This document shows positions 24,076 through 32,617 of a DNA stretch of 64,000 bases, piece after piece. The stretch is from the NCBI RefSeq assembly GCF_014653115.1, contig NZ_BNAD01000003.1, positions 186,001-250,000 of the forward strand, read 5' to 3'. The notes below the pieces were generated by a model. It was given only the letters and a program-made list of their open reading frames with translations, searched no databases and was not told the origin of the DNA. Every line of letters begins with the position of its first letter. Within the stretch, counting starts at the first letter, position 1. The position numbers were made by a program, and so were the translations under genes. The DNA is from Nocardioides flavus (ex Wang et al. 2016) (GTDB lineage: Bacteria; Actinomycetota; Actinomycetes; Propionibacteriales; Nocardioidaceae).

Positions 24076-26145
24076 ATGGGGTGGGCACGCAGGTTCTTGT
24101 CGGCAGTCGCGATTACGAGCGTGCTCGGCGCCGGCTCGGTGCCCTTGGACGCAGGGGAGGCGAGAGGAGCGCCTGACCGAGCCGCGGACGTACCCACGTG
24201 GACCGACACTCCCGCGCCGGTCGTCCTCCGGGCGAACACGGTCATCGAAGAGGTCGCCTGCTCTCCCACCGGCACGTCCTGCGTCGCCGTCGGACATCGC
24301 TTCGAACGCAACGGCGACCAGGTGATCGCCATCCAGCGCTGGGACGGCGCGGCCTGGCGGGTGGAGACGCCGCCCGCTCGCGCCAGCGCAGGATTGATCA
24401 ATGTCGCGTGCAGCACGGCGACGGACTGCGTCGCGATCGAGGACAGTCGAGCGCAACGCGGCGACACGCGTCGGCTGGCCGTCAGGTCTGCAACAGGCTG
24501 GCGTTGGGTTGAGTTCCCATCCCCAAGGCACGCCGCGGACCTCGAGTTCGTGTCCTGTGCCGCAGCGTCCTCCTGCATGGTGGCCGGCCATGGAGGCGAC
24601 TTCGTGGCGTTCGACGGCGCGGCCGTCCGCGTGCTCCCCCGGATGCCGCTGAGGCCTTTTGACCTCTCCTGCCCCAGCGCGATGTACTGCGCCGCCCCGG
24701 ACGCGACGTCCTTGTTCGAGTGGGACGGCGCCACGTGGACGGAGACGCCGCTGGGCGGTGACTACCTCTGGGACGTCGGCTGCTGGGCGGAGCGGGCGTG
24801 CCTGGCACTGGGCGGCGGCTACGCAGGCACGCCGACGTACGCGCGGTCACCCGAGGCGACCTGGCATGCCGTTCCCTCACCAAGCGGTCGCCCCGTGGAC
24901 GACAGCTCGCTGTGGGACACGGTGAGGCTGGGGCTCGAATGCGTCCCGAACGATGAGTGCCACCTCCTCCGCTACACGGGCAGGCGTCGTGCGCCGGACC
25001 TCGAGCTTCTGACCTGGACGACAGGAGGCTGGGTCGAGAACGCCGTGCCGACCCCTGAAGGGATGGTCAAGGCGTTGGGGTGCCGACCGGGCGAGTGCGT
25101 CGTGATCGATGCCATCGTGGATCCCGACGAGTACCCGCTGCGCGCGCGGGCACTGCACGGCTACGGCCCGGCGTGGGTGCACCGGAGCATGGTCAATCCA
25201 CATGGTGTACTTCCCGGGAGCCGGCCCTTCGAGGCGAGCTGCCTGACCCGCGACTGGTGTGTCGGAATCGGCTCCTCAGGCGTCGGCGACGAGGATTACG
25301 TGGTCCGCCGGACAGGGCGCCGATGGGTCGAGGTGGCTCCGCCGCTCGAGAGCCAGTGGGACGTCGACTGCTGGCGGACGGGCTCGTGCGTGGTGGCCGG
25401 CTGGCATGACAAGAAGCCACGGATCGCCCTCCTCGAAGCAGGACGGTGGCGGCGTCAGCCCGTGCTGTCGCCACCTTGGCTGGCGGAGGGCTCCATGACC
25501 GGAGTCAGCTGCGTGGGACCTCGGTGCACCTACACCGGCTACTACCGCGCCCGGCACGACGCGGGCTACGGCGCCTTCGTGGCGCGACGCGACGGCACGG
25601 GCTGGCACGCGCAGCGTCTCGGCCCCCTGGTCGAGGACGACACGTGGTTCCATGCGTTCCCCTCCATCGACTGCCCGACAGCGTCGCGGTGCGTGGTCGT
25701 GACGTCCCAGCTGCAGCCGCGCAAGCCAGGGCAGCAGCGAGGTCAGATGCCCAACTCCTACGAGGCAGTCCTCGAGGACGGGGTCTGGCGCTGGCGCGAG
25801 GTCGGCCACGACTTCTCGCTCTTCGACCTCGACTGTCCGGACGCCGACCACTGCGTCGCCGGGGGCAGCGACGGGTATCCGGGCCTCATCATGGCGCGCG
25901 GCGTGGACGGCCGCTGGCGTCGAGTGGCGGCGCCCACCCGCAACGCGGACTTCTACTCCGTCTCCTGCCCCACCTCGCGCGAGTGCTACGTCGCAGGCAC
26001 GGGCAGCCGCGTCCGCCGGCTGACCCGTACGCCGTCTGGCTGGCGGGCCCGGGAGACCGGACCGCGCGACATGACGGACATCACCTGCTGGGCGTCGCGG
26101 TCGTGCCTGACCTTCAACAACCGAACGGCCCGTGTGAGCCGCTGA
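24076..26145 (+). CDS. Secreted protein with 14 cysteine-pair repeats, probable double beta-propeller
   Basis: A 689-residue protein with a Sec signal peptide (hydrophobic residues 7-24). The rest consists of 14 repeats of about 47 residues, each with a strand ending in C-x4-7-C followed by small/hydrophobic residues and a tryptophan-containing strand: EVACSPTGTSCVAVG, NVACSTATDCVAI, FVSCAAASSCMVAG and so on to DITCWASRSCLTF near residue 671. Twenty-eight cysteines are thus paired. Repeats of the VSC...CVAVG type occur in secreted soil-actinobacterial proteins and fit beta-propeller blades; 14 blades would make two seven-bladed propellers. There is no catalytic motif. It stands alone; no clear ribosome site precedes ATG 24076. 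Function unknown. Confidence 0.7.
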   Translation: MGWARRFLSAVAITSVLGAGSVPLDAGEARGAPDRAADVPTWTDTPAPVVLRANTVIEEVACSPTGTSCVAVGHRFERNGDQVIAIQRWDGAAWRVETPPARASAGLINVACSTATDCVAIEDSRAQRGDTRRLAVRSATGWRWVEFPSPRHAADLEFVSCAAASSCMVAGHGGDFVAFDGAAVRVLPRMPLRPFDLSCPSAMYCAAPDATSLFEWDGATWTETPLGGDYLWDVGCWAERACLALGGGYAGTPTYARSPEATWHAVPSPSGRPVDDSSLWDTVRLGLECVPNDECHLLRYTGRRRAPDLELLTWTTGGWVENAVPTPEGMVKALGCRPGECVVIDAIVDPDEYPLRARALHGYGPAWVHRSMVNPHGVLPGSRPFEASCLTRDWCVGIGSSGVGDEDYVVRRTGRRWVEVAPPLESQWDVDCWRTGSCVVAGWHDKKPRIALLEAGRWRRQPVLSPPWLAEGSMTGVSCVGPRCTYTGYYRARHDAGYGAFVARRDGTGWHAQRLGPLVEDDTWFHAFPSIDCPTASRCVVVTSQLQPRKPGQQRGQMPNSYEAVLEDGVWRWREVGHDFSLFDLDCPDADHCVAGGSDGYPGLIMARGVDGRWRRVAAPTRNADFYSVSCPTSRECYVAGTGSRVRRLTRTPSGWRARETGPRDMTDITCWASRSCLTFNNRTARVSR

Positions 26146-26152
26146 GCAGTGC

Positions 26153-26761
26153 TCAGACGAAGAAGCTGACCGCCAGCACCAGGCCCGCCCCCGCGATCAG
26201 CGCGAGGGGCACCACGGCCGGCTCGCGGCGTACGGCGTCGGGCAGCGCCAGCTGCTCCTTCGAGCCCGGCCGCACGCCTGCACCCCGCCGCGCCCCGTCG
26301 ACGAGCTCGTGCAGGCGGTGCTCGGCCCAATCGGCGTAGGACATCCCGTCCCGCAGGCCGCCCGCGTCACCGGCAGCCGGGCGCGTCAGCATGGCCTTGC
26401 GCCACGTGCGTCCGACCACCGTGGAGACGAAGCGCCGGTCGTCGGCGCGCACTGCGAGCACCTGTCGCACGGCCATCTCCTCGATCGCGGCGAGCCGGAT
26501 GTGGACGGTCTCGGCGAGGTTGCGCATCACGAGGTGCTCCTCGGTGACCCACAGCGCCGGTCGCAGCATCGCGGCCCAGGCCAGGACCCCGACCAGCAGG
26601 CCGGCGGCGGCCACCCAGGCCGGGAAGCCGTCGTCGAGGTAGGCCACTCCCAGGCCGGCGACCGCCGCGCAGAGCGCGACGGCGAGCCACCCGGTGAACC
26701 GGCCGCTCGTCGGCTGGAACCGCTCCACGACGGCGTCGGCGTCGTGCTGCAGGCGTGCCAT
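26153..26761 (-). CDS. PH-domain-like membrane protein
   Basis: A 202-residue protein. Two adjacent hydrophobic segments (WLAVALCAAVAGLGVAYL, WVAAAGLLVGVLAWAAML) are followed by a bacterial PH-like region (LWVTEEHLVMRNLAETVHIR, IEEMAVRQVLAVRADDRRF) and a final C-terminal membrane span (VVPLALIAGAGLVLAVSFFV). Such proteins are common and uncharacterised in actinobacteria. The ATG at 26761 has GAGGAC four bases upstream. The gene is divergent from deoC, separated by 78 bases. Confidence 0.7.
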   Translation of the reverse strand: MARLQHDADAVVERFQPTSGRFTGWLAVALCAAVAGLGVAYLDDGFPAWVAAAGLLVGVLAWAAMLRPALWVTEEHLVMRNLAETVHIRLAAIEEMAVRQVLAVRADDRRFVSTVVGRTWRKAMLTRPAAGDAGGLRDGMSYADWAEHRLHELVDGARRGAGVRPGSKEQLALPDAVRREPAVVPLALIAGAGLVLAVSFFV

Positions 26762-26827
26762 GTCGTCCTCGCTGATTTGGGCAGACTTTGGCCCCGCACG
26801 GATTGCCGGGGGCCTCGCGCCCAACTC

Positions 26828-26833
26828 TATGCT
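26828..26833 (+). promoter_or_regulatory. -10 hexamer of deoC
   Basis: TATGCT, six bases before GTG 26840; it fixes the deoC start inside a longer open frame. Confidence 0.65.
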
Positions 26834-26839
26834 GGGTCG

Positions 26840-27817
26840 GTGACACCCACAGCCAGCCCCACGGCGAGCGACACCTCCGCCCTCGGCGTCTTCGACGACG
26901 TCGTGCGCTCGGAGTCCTCGCTGCGCCGATTCCTCCACGGCCTGCCGGGAGTCGACCAGGTCGGGTGCGAGGCCCGCGCCGCCGGTCTGGCCACCCGGTC
27001 CATCAAGACCACCTCGAAGGCCTTCGCCATCGACCTGGCCATCCGGATGGTCGACCTGACCACGCTGGAGGGCCAGGACACCCCCGGCAAGGTCCGCGCG
27101 CTCGCGTCCAAGGCGATTCGTCCCGACCCCGCCGACCCGACCTGCCCGGCCACCGCGGCCGTCTGCGTCTACCCCGACATGGTCGCCACCGCGAAGCAGA
27201 CGCTCGGTGACAGCGGCGTCAACGTCGCGGCCGTGGCCACCGCGTTCCCCAGCGGTCGCGCGGCGATGGACATCAAGCTGGCCGACACCCGCGACGCGGT
27301 CGAGGCCGGCGCCGACGAGATCGACATGGTCATCGACCGCGGCGCGTTCCTCTCGGGTCGCTACCTCCAGGTCTTCGAGGAGATCGCCCAGGTCAAGGAG
27401 GCCTGTGGCGACGCCCATCTGAAGGTGATCTTCGAGACCGGCGAGCTCCAGACCTACGACAACGTCCGACGCGCGAGCTGGTTGGCGATGATGGCCGGCG
27501 GACACTTCATCAAGACCTCCACCGGCAAGGTGCAGCCCGCCGCGACCCTCCCGGTCACGCTGATCATGCTCGAGGCCGTGCGCGACTTCCGCGAGCAGAC
27601 CGGTCAGATGGTCGGCGTGAAGCCGGCCGGTGGCATCAAGACCACCAAGGACGCCATCAAGTACCTCGTGATGGTCAACGAGATCTGCGGGGGCGACTGG
27701 CTCGACCCCGACTGGTTCCGCTTCGGTGCGTCCACGCTGCTCAACGACCTGCTGATGCAGCGCACCAAGATGACGACCGGTCGCTACTCCGGTCCCGACT
27801 ACTTCACGCTGGACTGA
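26840..27817 (+). CDS. deoC: Deoxyribose-phosphate aldolase (long DERA form)
   Basis: A 325-residue class I aldolase splitting 2-deoxyribose 5-phosphate into acetaldehyde and glyceraldehyde 3-phosphate. The Schiff-base lysine is in GHFIKTSTGK, with the proton-relay lysine in VGVKPAGGIKT; AAVCVYPDMV and DEIDMVIDRGAFLSG are also typical. The length matches the eukaryote-like long form rather than the 220-260-residue E. coli form. The start is GTG 26840: a TATGCT -10 lies six bases upstream (leaderless). The upstream open frame is a shadow of the divergent gene. The stop overlaps the aldehyde dehydrogenase start as TGATG. Confidence 0.94.
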   Translation: MTPTASPTASDTSALGVFDDVVRSESSLRRFLHGLPGVDQVGCEARAAGLATRSIKTTSKAFAIDLAIRMVDLTTLEGQDTPGKVRALASKAIRPDPADPTCPATAAVCVYPDMVATAKQTLGDSGVNVAAVATAFPSGRAAMDIKLADTRDAVEAGADEIDMVIDRGAFLSGRYLQVFEEIAQVKEACGDAHLKVIFETGELQTYDNVRRASWLAMMAGGHFIKTSTGKVQPAATLPVTLIMLEAVRDFREQTGQMVGVKPAGGIKTTKDAIKYLVMVNEICGGDWLDPDWFRFGASTLLNDLLMQRTKMTTGRYSGPDYFTLD

Positions 27818-29262
27818 TGGGAATGACGAACATCTTCGAGTACGCCCCCGCGCCCGAGTCGCGCGCGATCGTCGACATCAAGCCGTCCTACGGCCTGTTC
27901 ATCAACGGCGAGTTCGTCGACGGCAACGGCACGTCGTTCAAGACCGTCAACCCGGCCACCGAGGAGGTGCTCGCCGAGGTCGCGGAGGCCACCGACGCCG
28001 ATGTCGACGAGGCCGTGAAGGCCGCCCGCCGGGCGTACACCCGCGTCTGGTCCCGGATGTCGGGCGCCGAGCGCGCCAAGTACCTCTACCGGATCGCCCG
28101 GATCATCCAGGAGCGCGGGCGCGAGCTCGCCGTGCTGGAGTCGATCGACAACGGCAAGCCGATCAAGGAGTCTCGCGACGTCGACGTCCCGATCGTCGCC
28201 GCCCACTTCTTCTACTACGCCGGCTGGGCCGACAAGCTGAAGTACTCCGGCTACGGCGAGACCCCGCTGGGCGTGGCCGGGCAGGTCATCCCGTGGAACT
28301 TCCCGCTGCTGATGCTGGCGTGGAAGATCGCGCCGGCCCTGGCCTGCGGCAACACGGTCGTGCTCAAGCCCGCCGAGACCACCCCGCTGACCGCGCTGCT
28401 GTTCGCCGAGATCTGCCAGCAGGCCGACCTCCCGCCCGGCGTGGTCAACATCGTCACCGGCGCCGGCGACACCGGCCGCGCGATCGTCTCCCACCCCGAC
28501 GTCGACAAGGTCGCCTTCACCGGCTCCACCGAGGTCGGCAAGGCCATCGCCCGTGCCGTCGCCGGCAGCGACAAGAAGGTCACCCTCGAGCTCGGCGGCA
28601 AGGCCGCCAACATCGTCTTCGACGACGCCCCGCTCGACCAGGCCGTCGAGGGCATCGTCAACGGCATCTTCTTCAACCAGGGCCACGTCTGCTGCGCAGG
28701 CTCGCGTCTCCTCGTGCAGGAGTCCGTCGCCGACGAGGTGATGGACCGGCTCAAGCGCCGGATGGCGACGCTGCGCGTGGGCGACCCGCTCGACAAGAAC
28801 ACCGACGTCGGCGCGATCAACTCCGCCGAGCAGCTCGCCAAGATCCGCGAGCTGTCGCAGGTCGGCGAGGACGAGGGCGCCGAGCGCTGGTCGGCCCCGT
28901 GCGACCTCCCGGCCAACGGCTACTGGTTCGCCCCAACCGTCTTCACCGGCGTCTCGCAGGCCCACCGGATCGCCCGCGAGGAGATCTTCGGCCCGGTCCT
29001 GTCCGTGCTGACCTTCCGTACGCCGTCCGAGGCCGTCGAGAAGGCCAACAACACCCCGTTCGGCCTCTCGGCCGGCGTGTGGACCGACAAGGGCTCGCGC
29101 ATCCTGTCCATGGCCAACCGCCTGCGCGCGGGCGTGGTCTGGGCCAACACGTTCAACAAGTTCGACCCGACCTCGCCGTTCGGCGGCTACAAGGAGTCCG
29201 GCTACGGCCGCGAGGGCGGCCGCCACGGGCTCGAGGCCTACCTGAAGGGAGCGGACGCGTGA
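27817..29262 (+). CDS. Aldehyde dehydrogenase (NAD-dependent), full length
   Basis: A 481-residue ALDH with all catalytic elements: VIPWNFPLLMLAWKIAPAL, KPAETTPLTAL, FTGSTEVGKAI, the general base glutamate in LELGGKAAN, the nucleophile in FNQGHVCCAGSRLL (two adjacent cysteines) and EEIFGPVLSVL, GYKESGYGREGG. Coupling to deoC by a TGATG overlap suggests it oxidises the acetaldehyde released by DERA, or another aldehyde, with NAD. An alternative ATG at 27823 would shorten it by two codons. The downstream partial ALDH overlaps its stop as GTGA, so the three proteins are made together. Confidence 0.9.
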   Translation: MGMTNIFEYAPAPESRAIVDIKPSYGLFINGEFVDGNGTSFKTVNPATEEVLAEVAEATDADVDEAVKAARRAYTRVWSRMSGAERAKYLYRIARIIQERGRELAVLESIDNGKPIKESRDVDVPIVAAHFFYYAGWADKLKYSGYGETPLGVAGQVIPWNFPLLMLAWKIAPALACGNTVVLKPAETTPLTALLFAEICQQADLPPGVVNIVTGAGDTGRAIVSHPDVDKVAFTGSTEVGKAIARAVAGSDKKVTLELGGKAANIVFDDAPLDQAVEGIVNGIFFNQGHVCCAGSRLLVQESVADEVMDRLKRRMATLRVGDPLDKNTDVGAINSAEQLAKIRELSQVGEDEGAERWSAPCDLPANGYWFAPTVFTGVSQAHRIAREEIFGPVLSVLTFRTPSEAVEKANNTPFGLSAGVWTDKGSRILSMANRLRAGVVWANTFNKFDPTSPFGGYKESGYGREGGRHGLEAYLKGADA

Positions 29263-30125
29263 GCCGCATCGACGTGCGCAAGACCTACAAGCTCTACATC
29301 GGCGGTGCGTTCCCCCGCTCGGAGTCGGGACGCTCCTACGTCGTCAACGACGCCAAGGGCAAGCTGCTCGCCAACGCCGCCCAGGCCTCACGCAAGGACG
29401 CCCGCGACGCGGTCGTCGCCGCCCGGGCCGCGTTCGGGGGCTGGTCGGGGAGGACGGCGTACAACCGCGCCCAGGTCGTCTACCGCATCGCGGAGGTCCT
29501 CGAGGGCCGCCGCGAGCAGTTCGAGGCCGAGATCCGCGCCTCCGAGGGCGTCTCGGCGGCGAAGGCCAAGACCGCTGTCGACGCCGCCGTCGACCGGCTC
29601 GTCTGGTACGCCGGGTGGGCCGACAAGATCACCCAGGTCGTCGGCAACGCCAACCCGGTCGCCGGCCCCTACTTCAACCTGTCCACCCCCGAGCCCAGCG
29701 GAGTCATCGCCGTCGTCGCGCCGCGCGATCCGCTGCTCGGCCTGGTCAGCGTCGTCGCGCCGCTGATCATCACCGGCAACACCGTGGTGGTGATCGCCAG
29801 CGAGGACCACCCGCTGACCGCGATCACGCTCGGCGAGGTCATGGCCACCAGCGACCTGCCCGGCGGCGTGGTCAACGTCCTCACGGGCTCGCAGGCCGAG
29901 ATCGCGCCGTGGCTGGCCTCGCACATGGACGTCAACGGCATCGACCTCACCGGCGTCGAGGACGCCGAGCTGGCGACCGAGCTGGAGGTGGCCGCGGCCG
30001 ACAACCTCAAGCGCGTACGCCGCCCCTCTCCCGGCGCCACGGACGACTGGCTCGCCGAGCCCGGGCTGGACCGGATGACGCAGTTCCTCGAGACCAAGAC
30101 GGTCTGGCACCCGATCGGGGTCTGA
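29259..30125 (+). CDS. Half-length aldehyde dehydrogenase-like protein lacking the catalytic domain
   Basis: A 288-residue protein aligning with the N-terminal, NAD-binding half of the preceding ALDH (YKLYIGGAFPRSESGRSYVV, RLVWYAGWADKITQ, NTVVVIASEDHPLTAITLGE, LPGGVVNVLTG). It stops where the catalytic cysteine would come. Key cofactor and active-site residues are replaced: PRDP for PWNFP, LTGVED for FTGSTEVG, and no LELGGK. The frame is clean, codon use matches the neighbours and the GTG start overlaps the upstream stop, so this looks like a maintained gene, not a decayed one. A regulatory or scaffolding partner of the full-length ALDH (pseudoenzyme) is the simplest inference. Confidence 0.8.
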   Translation: MSRIDVRKTYKLYIGGAFPRSESGRSYVVNDAKGKLLANAAQASRKDARDAVVAARAAFGGWSGRTAYNRAQVVYRIAEVLEGRREQFEAEIRASEGVSAAKAKTAVDAAVDRLVWYAGWADKITQVVGNANPVAGPYFNLSTPEPSGVIAVVAPRDPLLGLVSVVAPLIITGNTVVVIASEDHPLTAITLGEVMATSDLPGGVVNVLTGSQAEIAPWLASHMDVNGIDLTGVEDAELATELEVAAADNLKRVRRPSPGATDDWLAEPGLDRMTQFLETKTVWHPIGV

Positions 30126-30154
30126 GACCGCCAGCACGCACGACGTCACCCAGA

Positions 30155-30201
30155 GAACGTGGAGCTCCTGTGCCGACATCCGGCACAGGAGCTCCACGTT
30201 C
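30155..30201. terminator. 47-base perfect hairpin after the deoC operon
   Basis: A 21-base arm (30155-30175) is the exact reverse complement of 30181-30201, with a 5-base loop; one further A-T pair extends it. It sits between the convergent half-ALDH and VWA genes, so it can terminate both. A stem this long without a mismatch is much longer than needed and may be a mobile or selected repeat element. Confidence 0.75.
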
Positions 30202-30229
30202 TTCGGCGTCGTCGCCGGCTCGCGCCGGC

Positions 30230-31894
30230 TCAGCGGTTGAGCAGCGCCTGGGCCAGCACCCCGAGGATCTCGTTGGGGTTGTTGACCAGGTAGTTCTGGC
30301 CGCCGGTTGCCGCGGCGATCTGCTCGAGCTCGCCGGTGTCGGCGTCCTGCGAGATGCCGATGATGATCACCTTGACCGGCTTGGCCGGGTCGCGCAGCGA
30401 CTTGAGCTGGGTGACCAGGGACTCCAGCGACAGCGAGCTGCTGTCGTCGCTGGCGCCGTCGGTCATGATCACGACGGAGTTGAACCACGCCGGGTCCCAC
30501 ATCTTCTGCGCGTGCTTGTAGGCCGCCAGCGTGGTGTCCATGACGCCGGTTCCGCCCTTGACGCGGCCCGGGAGCAGGTCGGCCTCGCGGCGTACGACGT
30601 CCCCGTGGGTCTCCCCGTTCGCGGCGGGGGCGTCGAGGCGGTCGAGGGCGGCGTACTCGGCCCACGACGACCCGTTCTCCCCACGGTTCTTGGAGAAGCC
30701 CCAGATGCCGATGCGGGCCTGGGCTGGGAAGGCGTCGAGCGCCACCTGCGAGGCCGTGACGGCCAGGCCGATGCGGGTCGTGTCGCCGAGCGCCATCTTC
30801 ATGGAGCCGGACAGGTCGACCACCGCGAGGATGCTCGAGGGCACCGACAGCACGCGCCACTGGCGCAGGGTGTCGTCGGTCGTCTTCTGCGCGACCGTGC
30901 TGAGCACCGTCGCGTCGCCGAGGCCGATGTCGTTGGGCAGCGGGGTGCCCTCGGGCCCGCGCAGCTCGGCGGCGGCGATCGCCTCCACGCCGGCGCTCGA
31001 GGCGAACCAGCGGCCCAACGCCCGGCCGACGCGGGCCGACAGGTCGCCGCCGGAGGCAAGGAGGTCGGAGGTGCCTCGGTTGACGTCGATCAGGGGGTAC
31101 TGGAGCATCGGCACACCGGTCTGCGGCGCGACGAGGTTGAGCTGGTCGTTGCTGCGGCGCGCGGCGAGGTAGGCCTGCTCGGTCGCCGGCACGAGCTGGG
31201 TGCTCGAGGCGGTGATGGTCGCGAGGTCGGTCTGGTTGGCGCTGCCGGCGACGGCGCGCTCGCCGTAGGTCTGGGCGACCGGGACGGTCTTCTCCTCGAT
31301 CGAGAGGGGGGTCTCACCCGTCTTCTTCATCTCGGCGTACGGCGCGAGCAGCGCCAGCGCCGAGGCGCCCTCCGCGCTCGGGTCCGCCATCGCGAGGCTG
31401 CCGCTGTCGAGAGCCGCGGCCCACGACGCGGGCGCCGTCACCGCGGGACCGCCGACGAGGCCCACGGGGGTCTGGGCGAGCACCTTGGTGATGGGGGTGC
31501 CGGTCCAGCCGGCCGAGGTCAGCTGACCCTTCCAGGTCGGGCTGTCGGGGATCCACAGCTCGGGGAGCTCGGCGTTGGGGTCGCTCAGCAGCGCCACCAC
31601 GTCGCTCACGGACCCGGCCGTGACCTGGATGTCGATGCACGGCTCGTCGGCGTTGACGTCCTTGACCGCCTCCGCGACCAGGTCCTCCATGACCGGCGCG
31701 GTGGTGAGCGTGACCACCTCGGAGATGCAGTCGGCCTCGGGCTCGCTGCCCTCACCGCGCATGGCGAGGAAGGCGATGATGCCCAGCACGAGCACGAGCA
31801 CGAGCCCGATCAGCGCCAGGGTCTTGCCGGAGCGCCCGCCGGAGCCACCGGAGGTGGTGGCGGTTTCGGGCGCGATGGAGTCATCCAGACTCAT
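30230..31894 (-). CDS. Membrane-anchored substrate-binding-like plus von Willebrand A domain protein
   Basis: A 554-residue protein starting at ATG 31894, with GGGAGG six bases upstream. A short cytoplasmic N-terminus is followed by one membrane span (LALIGLVLVLVLGIIAFLAM, about residues 24-44), so the bulk is extracytoplasmic. Residues about 55-340 resemble a periplasmic-binding-protein fold (SEVVTLTTAPVMEDLVAEAV, ELWIPDSPTWKG, GEKS-less). Residues about 350-550 form a VWA domain with the MIDAS start AVVDLSGSMKM, a conserved threonine region KGGTGVMDT and VVIMTDGASDD. The combination suggests metal-dependent adhesion or ligand sensing at the cell surface. No ABC permease is adjacent. Confidence 0.8.
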   Translation of the reverse strand: MSLDDSIAPETATTSGGSGGRSGKTLALIGLVLVLVLGIIAFLAMRGEGSEPEADCISEVVTLTTAPVMEDLVAEAVKDVNADEPCIDIQVTAGSVSDVVALLSDPNAELPELWIPDSPTWKGQLTSAGWTGTPITKVLAQTPVGLVGGPAVTAPASWAAALDSGSLAMADPSAEGASALALLAPYAEMKKTGETPLSIEEKTVPVAQTYGERAVAGSANQTDLATITASSTQLVPATEQAYLAARRSNDQLNLVAPQTGVPMLQYPLIDVNRGTSDLLASGGDLSARVGRALGRWFASSAGVEAIAAAELRGPEGTPLPNDIGLGDATVLSTVAQKTTDDTLRQWRVLSVPSSILAVVDLSGSMKMALGDTTRIGLAVTASQVALDAFPAQARIGIWGFSKNRGENGSSWAEYAALDRLDAPAANGETHGDVVRREADLLPGRVKGGTGVMDTTLAAYKHAQKMWDPAWFNSVVIMTDGASDDSSSLSLESLVTQLKSLRDPAKPVKVIIIGISQDADTGELEQIAAATGGQNYLVNNPNEILGVLAQALLNR

Positions 31895-31990
31895 GATGTC
31901 CTCCCACAAGAACGTCAATCGGGGGTCTGGGCGAGACTAGTGCCAGCCTTTACCGTCCGGGGGCCGAACGAAGAAATGAGTGCCTGACAA

Positions 31991-32617
31991 ATGACACACG
32001 CCCAGGTGGTCGTCCTGGCGGGACCGAGCGGCGCCGGCAAGTCCAGGCTGGCCGAGCGACTCGGACTGCCGGTCCTCCGCCTCGACGACTTCTACAAGGA
32101 CGGCGACGACCCGTCGCTGCCGCGGATCACCGCCGGCAGCAACGCCGGACTGGTGGACTGGGACCACCCCGACTCCTGGCACGAGGCGGACGCGCTGGCT
32201 GCGCTGCGCGAGCTGTGCGCGACCGGCCGCAGCGAGGTGCCGGTCTACGAGATCTCCCAGAACGGGCGATGCGGCTCGCGCACGGTCGAGCTCGGCGACA
32301 GCGCCTGGTTCGTCGCGGAGGGCATCTTCGCCCCCGAGGTCGTGGCGGCCTGCCGCGACGAGGGGATGCTGGTGGCCGCCTACTGCATCACCCAGCACCC
32401 GCTCAGGACGTTCTGGCGCCGCCTCACCCGCGACCTGCGCGAGCGCCGCAAGCCACCGCTCGTGCTCGTACGCCGTGGACTGGCGCTGATGCGCGACCAG
32501 CAGCGCGTGGTCGCCCACGCGGTGCGCCGGGGCTGCCGGCGTGCGACAGGCGACCAGGCCTATGCCGAGCTCACCGCCGCCCGCGGCGCGGCTACGCCCC
32601 GGCCCGACCCTCGATGA
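31991..32617 (+). CDS. Uridine kinase-like P-loop ATPase
   Basis: A 208-residue nucleotide-binding protein with Walker A GPSGAGKS at residues 11-18, [13 protein letters not shown] (the nucleoside/phosphate-acceptor aspartate typical of uridine/pantothenate kinase-like enzymes), [14 protein letters not shown] and the lid-like [18 protein letters not shown]. It fits the neighbouring nucleoside salvage genes and might phosphorylate uridine or cytidine, though it is diverged from canonical Udk. The last 26 bases overlap the convergent add gene. The ribosome site before ATG 31991 is weak. Confidence 0.75.
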   Translation: MTHAQVVVLAGPSGAGKSRLAERLGLPVLRLDDFYKDGDDPSLPRITAGSNAGLVDWDHPDSWHEADALAALRELCATGRSEVPVYEISQNGRCGSRTVELGDSAWFVAEGIFAPEVVAACRDEGMLVAAYCITQHPLRTFWRRLTRDLRERRKPPLVLVRRGLALMRDQQRVVAHAVRRGCRRATGDQAYAELTAARGAATPRPDPR

